15,845 bases of DNA from JAAYKS01 sp964479435 (lineage in GTDB: Bacteria; Bacillota; Clostridia; Saccharofermentanales; UBA5734): NCBI GenBank assembly GCA_964479435.1, contig CAYZME010000046.1, positions 1 through 15,845 on the forward strand, read 5' to 3'. The notes below the pieces were generated by a model. It was given only the letters and a program-made list of their open reading frames with translations. It made no database searches and was not told the origin of the DNA. This document shows positions 13,532 through 15,845 of the stretch, one piece after another. The translations under genes were made by a program, and so were the position numbers. How positions within the stretch are numbered: position 1 is the stretch's first letter; each line of letters begins with the position of its first letter.

Positions 13532-15025
13532 ATGTCCATCCTGAACATCCCGACCGTCAAGTTGGGCCTGATCGCGGTCAGCCGCGACTGCTTCCCCATC
13601 ACCTTGTCCGAAAAACGCCGCGACGCGGTCGCCCGGGCGTACACCGGTGCCGGCGGCGAACTGTATGTCTGCCCGATCGCCGTCGAAAACGAAGACGACG
13701 CGGTCCGCGCCCTCGCCGACATCGCGGCGGCGGACTGCAACGCGTTGGTCGTCTTTCTCGGCAACTTTGGCCCCGAAACCCCCGAGACCCTCATCGGTCA
13801 GCGTTTTTCCGGCCCGACGATGTACGTCGCCGCCGCCGAGGACAACGAAAAAGACTTGTTCAACGAGCGCGGCGATGCCTATTGCGGCATGCTCAACTGT
13901 TCGTACAATCTGGGCTTGCGCCAGGTGCGCGCCTACATCCCCGAATACCCGGTCGGCACGGCGGCGGAAGTCGCGGCGATGATCGCCGAATTCGTGCCTG
14001 TCGCCCGCGCGCTGATCGGCCTGTCCAAGCTCAAGATCATTTCCTTCGGACCGCGCCCGCAAGAATTTTTTGCCTGCAACGCCCCCATCCAGCCGCTCTA
14101 TGATCTCGGGGTGGAAATCCAGGAAAACTCGGAATTGGACCTGCTGGCCGCCTACCGGGAACACGCGGACGACCCCCGCATCCCCGGAATCGTCGCGGAA
14201 ATGGTCGCCGAACTGGGCGCCGACGGCAACACCTATCCCGAGCTGTTGCCGCGCATGGCACAACATGAACTCACATTGCTGGACTGGGCCCAAGCCAATC
14301 GCGGCGCGCGCGAATACGTCGCGTTTGCCAACAAATGCTGGCCGGCCTTCCCCAAAGAATTCGGCTTCATGCCCTGCTACGTCAACTCCCGCCTGGCCGC
14401 CCGCGGCATTCCCGTCAGCTGCGAAGTCGATATTTTCGGCGCGTTGTCCGAATACATCGGCGCCTGCGTGACCCTGGACGCGGTGACGCTGTTGGATATC
14501 AACAACACCGTCCCCCACGAGATGTACCAGACAGACATCCGGGAAAAATACCCGCACTACACACCGCGCGACATGTTCATGGGGTTCCACTGCGGCAACA
14601 CACCGCTTTGCAAACTGAAAAAAGGCGACATCAAATATCAGCTGATCATGAACCGCCTGATGGAGGAAGGCGGCGAGCCCGACTTCACCCGCGGCACTCT
14701 GGAAGGCGACATGGCGGCGTCCGACGTGACTTTCTTCCGTTTGCAGGGCAATGCCGCCGGCAAGCTGACCGCGTACATCGCCGAAGGTGAAATCCTCGAC
14801 GTGCCCACGCGCTCATTTGGCGGCATCGGCATCGTCGCGATCCCCGAAATGGCGCGCTTCTACCGCCACGTGCTGATTCACAAACGCTATCCGCACCATG
14901 GCGCGCTGGCGTTCGCCAAAATCGGCCGCGCGCTGTTCTCCATCTTTACATTCCTCGGCGTACAGGACATCGGTTACAACCAGCCCCGCGGCGTCCTTTA
15001 TCCCAGTGAAAACCCCTTCGCATAA
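13532..15025 (+). CDS. L-fucose/L-arabinose isomerase-fold protein, candidate pentose isomerase
   Basis: 497 residues. Known: the FucI/AraA superfamily interconverts aldoses and ketoses (L-fucose, D-arabinose, L-arabinose) using a divalent metal held by Glu, Asp and His. Seen: an N-terminal two-domain Rossmann-like part (LGLIAVSRDCFP; ALVVFLGNFGPETPETL; LIGLSKLKIISFGPRPQEF). Then Glu298 in SCEVDIFG and Asp322 in LLDINNT are 24 residues apart, as Glu337 and Asp361 of E. coli FucI are. His455-His456 in YPHHGA resemble the late FucI metal His motif, and FHCGN with His353 lies between. It is shorter than E. coli FucI (about 590 residues). ATG at 13532 follows GAGGAG by five bases. Position after xylB and the lack of xylA here suggest it makes the ketopentose for XylB. 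Fucose or D-arabinose isomerisation remains possible. Confidence 0.82.
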   Translation: MSILNIPTVKLGLIAVSRDCFPITLSEKRRDAVARAYTGAGGELYVCPIAVENEDDAVRALADIAAADCNALVVFLGNFGPETPETLIGQRFSGPTMYVAAAEDNEKDLFNERGDAYCGMLNCSYNLGLRQVRAYIPEYPVGTAAEVAAMIAEFVPVARALIGLSKLKIISFGPRPQEFFACNAPIQPLYDLGVEIQENSELDLLAAYREHADDPRIPGIVAEMVAELGADGNTYPELLPRMAQHELTLLDWAQANRGAREYVAFANKCWPAFPKEFGFMPCYVNSRLAARGIPVSCEVDIFGALSEYIGACVTLDAVTLLDINNTVPHEMYQTDIREKYPHYTPRDMFMGFHCGNTPLCKLKKGDIKYQLIMNRLMEEGGEPDFTRGTLEGDMAASDVTFFRLQGNAAGKLTAYIAEGEILDVPTRSFGGIGIVAIPEMARFYRHVLIHKRYPHHGALAFAKIGRALFSIFTFLGVQDIGYNQPRGVLYPSENPFA

Positions 15026-15052
15026 ACGGCGCGGGAATCGATCCGCCTACAC

Positions 15053-15089
15053 AAAAAGCAATCGCCCGGCGACAGGCGGTTGCTTTTTT
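15053..15089 (+). terminator. Bidirectional terminator between isomerase and minus-strand gene
   Basis: AAAAAGCAATCGCC (15053-15066) pairs with GGCGGTTGCTTTTTT (15075-15089) through a 13-14-bp stem with one G-U pair. The T-run on one side and the A-run on the other fit termination from both strands, as the genes converge here. Confidence 0.88.
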
Positions 15090-15098
15090 GATCGGGCG

Positions 15099-15620
15099 CT
15101 ATTCCCCCTCGTCGCGGGGGGGATGAACCGACGCCACCGGCACATGATATTGTGCCGGTGCGGGCGCGGGGGCTTGCGGTTTGGGTTTGGCCTTGCGCGG
15201 CCGCAAACCAAAGCGGTAGCCTTTGTCGCGCAAGTCTTTGATCTCGGGATAATGCCGCAGACTGGCGCGCACCGTATGGATGCCGGATTGCGCCATCCGG
15301 CCGGCCATCCACGCGCCCAACATCCACCCCAGCGAAAGGCCGGCCCACAGCCCGCTGTAGAGCGGCGCCAGCCACGAAAAGCCCACGGCGGCCGCCGCGG
15401 CCACCAGGGAAACACCGGCGATGCCGGCCAGGAAATACGCGCCTTTGGCCAGGCGATGGCGGCGACGACAGTCGCCGCAGCGCGGGATGCCGATGTGGCG
15501 CACGTTATAGGCTACTTTGGTCTGATCATATGATTTGAGCGCGTCGACATCGCCAAACAGATTGGTCTCCAACATGTGGTTGGCTTCCGCGGGCCGCACC
15601 GAACAATACCAGCAAGCCAT
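15099..15620 (-). CDS. Hypothetical protein with two CxxC motifs and two membrane helices
   Basis: 173 residues; family not recognised. Seen: Cys3-x2-Cys6 (CWYC) and Cys48-x2-Cys51 (CGDC), together able to bind one zinc. Then come two hydrophobic helices at about 61-82 and 88-108, the second with small-residue spacing (GLWAGLSLGWMLGAWMAG), and a basic Pro/Ala-rich tail (PRKAKPKPQAPAPAPAQ). The likely layout is a small zinc-binding domain and tail on one side of the membrane joined by a helical hairpin. ATG at 15620 is preferred because AGGAGGAGG at 15630-15638 precedes it; the upstream ATG at 15653 would place that site inside the gene. It converges on the isomerase and shares its terminator. 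It is divergent from the cobalamin-riboswitch transcript. No function is proposed. Confidence 0.75.
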   Translation of the reverse strand: MACWYCSVRPAEANHMLETNLFGDVDALKSYDQTKVAYNVRHIGIPRCGDCRRRHRLAKGAYFLAGIAGVSLVAAAAAVGFSWLAPLYSGLWAGLSLGWMLGAWMAGRMAQSGIHTVRASLRHYPEIKDLRDKGYRFGLRPRKAKPKPQAPAPAPAQYHVPVASVHPPRDEGE

Positions 15621-15737
15621 GTGCCTGCACCTCCTCCTCGTCTGCTCTCCCAACCCATCGATTGTTCACGCTTATAGGATACACCAACCGCGCCACCACA
15701 CGACCGGCCGGAGCGGTTTACCGCCGGCGGGACCGCG

Positions 15738-15746
15738 TGGTATGAT
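15738..15746 (+). promoter_or_regulatory. Extended -10 promoter of the riboswitch transcript
   Basis: TGG-TATGAT stands just before the cobalamin riboswitch, placing transcription start near 15752. The -35 region is poor, as is common with an extended -10. Confidence 0.55.
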
Positions 15747-15763
15747 GAATCGTAACCTACAAC

Positions 15764-15845
15764 GCAAACGACAGCGCAGGTCGCCCTTTAGGGCGTGAAA
15801 AAGGAACGCGGTGTGAATCCGCGGCAGCCCCCGCTACTGTGAGGA
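15764..15845 (+). promoter_or_regulatory. Cobalamin (B12) riboswitch, cut by the right edge
   Basis: The conserved core is visible: a GCCC-TTTA-GGGC hairpin (15783-15794), GAAAAAGGAA, GCGGTGTGAATCCGC, then GCAGCCCCCGCTACTGTGAGGA, the B12-box region. Known: this RNA binds adenosyl- or aquo/methylcobalamin and turns down B12 uptake, synthesis or B12-independent isozyme genes. The rest of the aptamer, the expression platform and the regulated gene lie beyond the window, so the target is unknown. The 5' limit is approximate. Confidence 0.93.

Noticed and set aside
11912..14590. Long minus-strand open frames antisense to xylB and the isomerase
   Set aside because: Both overlap genes with firm motifs and good ribosome sites on the plus strand. 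The antisense frames lack ribosome sites and domains.
1..15845. tRNA, rRNA, transposase or phage genes
   Set aside because: No tRNA cloverleaf motifs, rRNA-like segments or integrase/transposase signatures were seen on either strand by eye. A covariance-model scan would be needed to exclude small RNAs fully.

Overview
The window is high-GC DNA of roughly 60-65 % by eye. Genes are closely packed, Shine-Dalgarno sites are strong, and GTG or TTG starts are frequent. It reads as a bacterial chromosome, with no IS element, phage gene, CRISPR array or tRNA visible. The mix of HflK/HflC, a ferredoxin-fused aldo/keto reductase, a cobalamin riboswitch and cytoplasmic xylosidases would suit a plant-polymer-degrading anaerobe (for example a deep Firmicutes class or Chloroflexota). 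That placement is an inference, not something the sequence proves.

Layout. (1) Positions 1-2470: the end of a 3-hydroxyisobutyrate/tartronate-semialdehyde-type dehydrogenase, then a translationally coupled hflK-hflC pair closed by a strong terminator. (2) Positions 2495-4610, minus strand: a classical AKR5-like aldo/keto reductase, followed by an aldo/keto-reductase/2x[4Fe-4S] fusion whose reductase domain has lost the usual catalytic Tyr and Lys. (3) Positions 4611-4799: a divergent control region with 12-bp tandem repeats and two small dyads beside an extended -10 promoter. (4) Positions 4800-5690: a dihydrodipicolinate synthase/N-acetylneuraminate lyase-family aldolase. (5) Positions 5783-6028: a small unrecognised ORF with lower GC and unlike codon use. 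(6) Positions 6142-15025: a pentose/xyloside block made of a GH39 glycosidase, a GH43 beta-xylosidase, a membrane-anchored alpha/beta hydrolase, an MFS transporter, a xylulokinase (XylB) and a fucose/arabinose-isomerase-fold enzyme, ending in a bidirectional terminator. (7) Positions 15099-15620, minus strand: an unrecognised protein with two CxxC motifs and two membrane helices. (8) The right edge: an extended -10 promoter and the 5' part of a cobalamin riboswitch.

How block 6 may work: short xylosides enter, possibly through the MFS protein. The two glycosidases lack signal peptides and so would cleave them in the cytoplasm, and the hydrolase may remove ester groups. Free pentose would then be isomerised and phosphorylated to xylulose-5-phosphate. 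No xylA-type xylose isomerase is in the window; its usual place beside xylB is taken by the FucI-fold protein. That protein keeps a FucI-like Glu-x23-Asp spacing and an HHGA motif, so a non-canonical xylose (or other pentose) isomerase is the most interesting hypothesis here.
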